Source: Pelargonium tetragonum (Eukaryota; Streptophyta; Magnoliopsida; Geraniales; Geraniaceae). Taken from it: a DNA stretch of 64,000 bases. The stretch is from positions 1 through 64,000 of the forward strand of contig JAYMTL010000016.1 of assembly GCA_036897445.1 (NCBI GenBank), written 5' to 3'. Below the pieces are notes generated by a model. It saw nothing but the letters and a program-made list of their open reading frames with translations, was not told the DNA's origin and did no database searches. The translations under genes were made by a program, and so were the position numbers. Positions 61,101 to 64,000 of the stretch are shown piece by piece. Numbering within the stretch: the stretch's first letter is position 1; every line of letters starts with the position of its first letter.

Positions 61101-61900
61101 TATGAAAAATTTTTTATTAATTACCCTTTATCCTTGTCTTGTAAGATCTAGCTAGGTTTCAATTTCTTACCTCAATTCCCTAGACTCTAAAAGAAAAGGA
61201 AGACTTTTTAAATCTTCGAAACCCTTTATAGACTTTACCTTGAAATATAAAGGTTTGAGTACTAAACTTGAGGAGCCCTCCTTATTCCTATGCTTTTCCT
61301 TAGTTTTGAAGAACCTTAACTTTTTATAACAAGTTTAGTTAGCTCTAGTAGCACTTCTTAATTATAACAAGGCTAGGGCTTATAGTTTCGCCTATCTCTA
61401 ACTAGCCTAAATACGTAGGGCTACCTATCTGATTCCTCCTATATATGGAGTAACTCTTCCTAAGGATATAATAACGAAAGAATTCCTTATAATGATATTA
61501 AAGGGTTCCGAAAACCAGAGAATCTTCCTTCTAATAGTAACAAAAGTCAAACTCTTCTCTCAAAGACTCTAAAAGAATTTTCAGAACAAGGAGAGCTGCA
61601 ACAGGACCCTCTAAAAGTACTTTACTCAGCACAAGAAATTGTATAACTCATAATCTAGAAAACTCCTAAGGTATAAGGACTTAGCCATAAAGTAACTAAT
61701 AAAACTTTAGGTGATAAGTGGATACTCTATATTACTACGTTTAGTAAACACTCAAAAAGCTCTATCTTTGAAGGGAATACACACACTAGAATTTCCGTTT
61801 TTAAGGGCAAGGACTTCCTCTTTTTGCTGTCACTTAGTTTTATAAAGATACCTAACTTAGAAGCAGAGAAAACCCTATAAGAAAATAATCCCCGTTTTGT
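61100..61900. other. patch with texture like the 19-26 kb block
   Basis: Few G4/C4 runs; words such as CTAACTAGCCTA, CTCTAAAAG and CCTTCC dominate. No open frame or recognised motif. Boundaries are by eye. Confidence 0.35.
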
Positions 61901-64000
61901 TACCTTTTAGCCTTGCAAGCCCTAAATTTATAATATAAGTAAGGGTTTGAGAACTAAATTCTATATTCTATAAAAATTGTATTCATGCGTTATATTAAGA
62001 AGGGGCCTCGTTTTGGCAAATTTCTTTTGCTGAATATTTTACTATATTCAGTTTTGGTCTATCCTACTTCGCGAAATTAACGAAATGCTGATACCGAACG
62101 TGGGTTTGAGTAATATTAAAGACTAAGATAAAGCGCTTTTGAGTATAATACAGGGAGGGGGCCCCTTTTTCAAAACTAGGGGTTAATTAAGAAATGGTTT
62201 ATTTCCCTTTTAAAAGTTTTTAAGAGGAATCTGATTCGTTAAGTTTTTAGTAGTTTACTATTCCTATTTATAAAAAGGAGTGTAAATTTTTACTTAAAAT
62301 TACGGCCAATCAAGGTTATTATTCGGTTGAAAGGTAGGTTTAATCAACAGCCTGATGTCAAAATTCATGTATATTTATAAGATAATAAAATCTTTATTGT
62401 ACCTTCTCGAACTAATTTATCTCTTGAAATTGTATTCTTTTGATATGTCTCTATGCGCATACTACTTGGTTTTGTTATCATAAGGGCACCGAAAGGTTAA
62501 AGATTATTTTGTCTATCTAATAGTATTTCCTAAAGTCCCGGACTAAATATTCTTTCCTTTAGAGGTGTAAGTATCAGAGAATGCAGAGAAGCTTTATAGA
62601 AAATCCCATACGCAGCATCCGGGTTATAGTATCTCTTTAAGGCAATCCTTCTTGAATTATCCGGATTTACCAAGCTTCCCCGGAGTAGAAAACTTGGAAC
62701 CGGTACTGGCTATAAAAAAGTTTCTATTTTCTTAAATCTATTATAGGTATATAATCCTTATACAAGGAATTCCTGGGCACATAAACCAAAAGTAGCCCTT
62801 ACTGTATCGCACGGGATTAATACCCTTACTTTAATTACATATTTCTGTCTTAATTTGCTTGTTTAAATACACTGTGAATTCTATATTCTATCTTGCACAG
62901 TCCTACAAATATAGCTGTAGCTAACTGTCTCTTGTAGTTTTCTTTAAAAAGCTCGGGATAAATCCCTTTCTAGTAAACCTAAAAACTTATCTAAGGTATC
63001 ACCTTTTACTATTGTACCCGGTGTGAGTTTAGCCTAAATTTAAGCAGGATGCCTTAATAAATGGATTTCCTGGAAAAAGCTCTATTTTCTTTTCAAGATA
63101 TGGATACTCCGCAGGTTCCTTTTTAGAAGTGAATTTAACATTGCAATTTCGAGAATAGACTTTCTGATTTTATTTAAAATACAGAATTGAGGGCTTTGTA
63201 GCTGATGCAATAGAAGAGCTTTTTATACGGATTCCTTTACCGAAGAATGTATCAATTATAATTCTAAAAATGCCTTGGATTTCTCAGTACAGAGCTGGAT
63301 CCCCTTAAAGTCCCTATTGAGAATATGTTCTTTTGTCCCTTTCAGGACTCCCGGGATTTACTTTTCATTTTGCGCAGTCTAAGGAGTCATAAAGCTCTTC
63401 TAATATTAACAGAATAAAATGAAAGGTCGAATTTTTAAGGCGTGTCTTGGATCTAACCCATAGAATATGTCTTAAGTTAGGAAACTGCAATTTTAAGAAA
63501 GAGTCTAAAAACTTCTCGTGGAGCATTTGCTAAGTTAAAAACAAAAAGAAATAATCAAGAGTAGGAAAAGAACGCTTGCTCTCTTCAAGTTTTGGTATTT
63601 ATATGTCGAATAATCCTTTAGTTATAAGCTCAAAACCCTTTACTTCTTAGTATGTTTGCTCTTGGACCTAGAAAGAGGGCCCTTTTTACTAACGGGAGCT
63701 CCATACGATTAAAATGACATATAAGGACTCACTTCAAAAATGAAGAAGGAGCGTGTTACTCCAAGTCATTTTGTTAAACTAACCCCAAGTAGTTAACACT
63801 TAAGAAATCCTTATATCTCTAAAAGTACATGCTGGCTAGGGGATTGCACTCCTTAATTTTATTGAGTCTCTCCAAGCAAAATAGAAAACCCTAAATACTT
63901 TATCGAAGAGAATATTGACGTATTATCCAAGAGGACAAAGGATATTACTAAAAAAGAATTCACAGGAATTTTTTAGTTTGTATTTACTGATAACCTATAT
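61901..64000. other. gene-free spacer, right end
   Basis: Returns to G-run/C-run spacer: GGGGGCCCC at 62157-62165, GGAATTCC at 62766-62773, AGGGCCCT near 63675 and GGATCC near 63298. No gene or RNA supported. Confidence 0.6.

Overview
This window is almost entirely non-coding, AT-rich DNA (by eye about one third G+C). It contains one well-formed tRNA-like gene, at 8411-8478 on the plus strand. Its sequence matches the mitochondrial tRNA-Gln lineage known from plants, algae, fungi and some protists, as I recall those sequences. The best reading is therefore a piece of a very large, gene-poor mitochondrial genome (fungal, plant or algal); I cannot fix the taxon. I saw no cox, nad, atp, cob or ribosomal protein gene, no credible rRNA core, no homing endonuclease and no CRISPR array. 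Open frames are short (longest ATG-started frame 109 codons), which is about what stop-codon frequency predicts for non-coding DNA of this composition.

Layout. 1-8410: gene-free, hairpin-bearing spacer. 8411-8478: the tRNA. 8479-17280: spacer with a 14-bp tandem repeat, several hairpins and a minus-strand tRNA-like fragment near 11.8 kb. 17.3-18.3 kb: the only cluster of longer open frames, including a plus-strand frame of about 209 codons crossed by one in-frame TAA. About 18.9-26.0 kb: a different texture, with few G4/C4 runs and degenerate internal repeats, perhaps old inserted DNA. 26.0-46.6 kb: spacer like the start, with strong inverted repeats, among them a perfect 28-bp palindrome at 45810-45837. 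About 46.6-48.2, 59.2-59.5 and 61.1-61.9 kb: smaller patches that read like the 19-26 kb block. 48.2-64.0 kb: spacer with a pair of diverged repeats (53.85 and 57.10 kb), a second tRNA-like fragment (55.6 kb) and more hairpins.

The most striking global feature is a dense scatter of short near-palindromes of the form A/T-rich, GG, two to five bases, CC, A/T-rich. GGAATTCC occurs at least 7 times and GGATCC at least 21 times by eye, well above what base composition predicts. Together with perfect hairpins and palindromes of 10-28 bp, this resembles the mobile GC clusters and palindromes known from some fungal and algal organelle genomes, though the consensus here is not one I recognise. The other notable item is that the tRNA has an anticodon arm two base pairs short and displays GAT where its relatives display TTG. 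I found no evidence of a multi-gene system.
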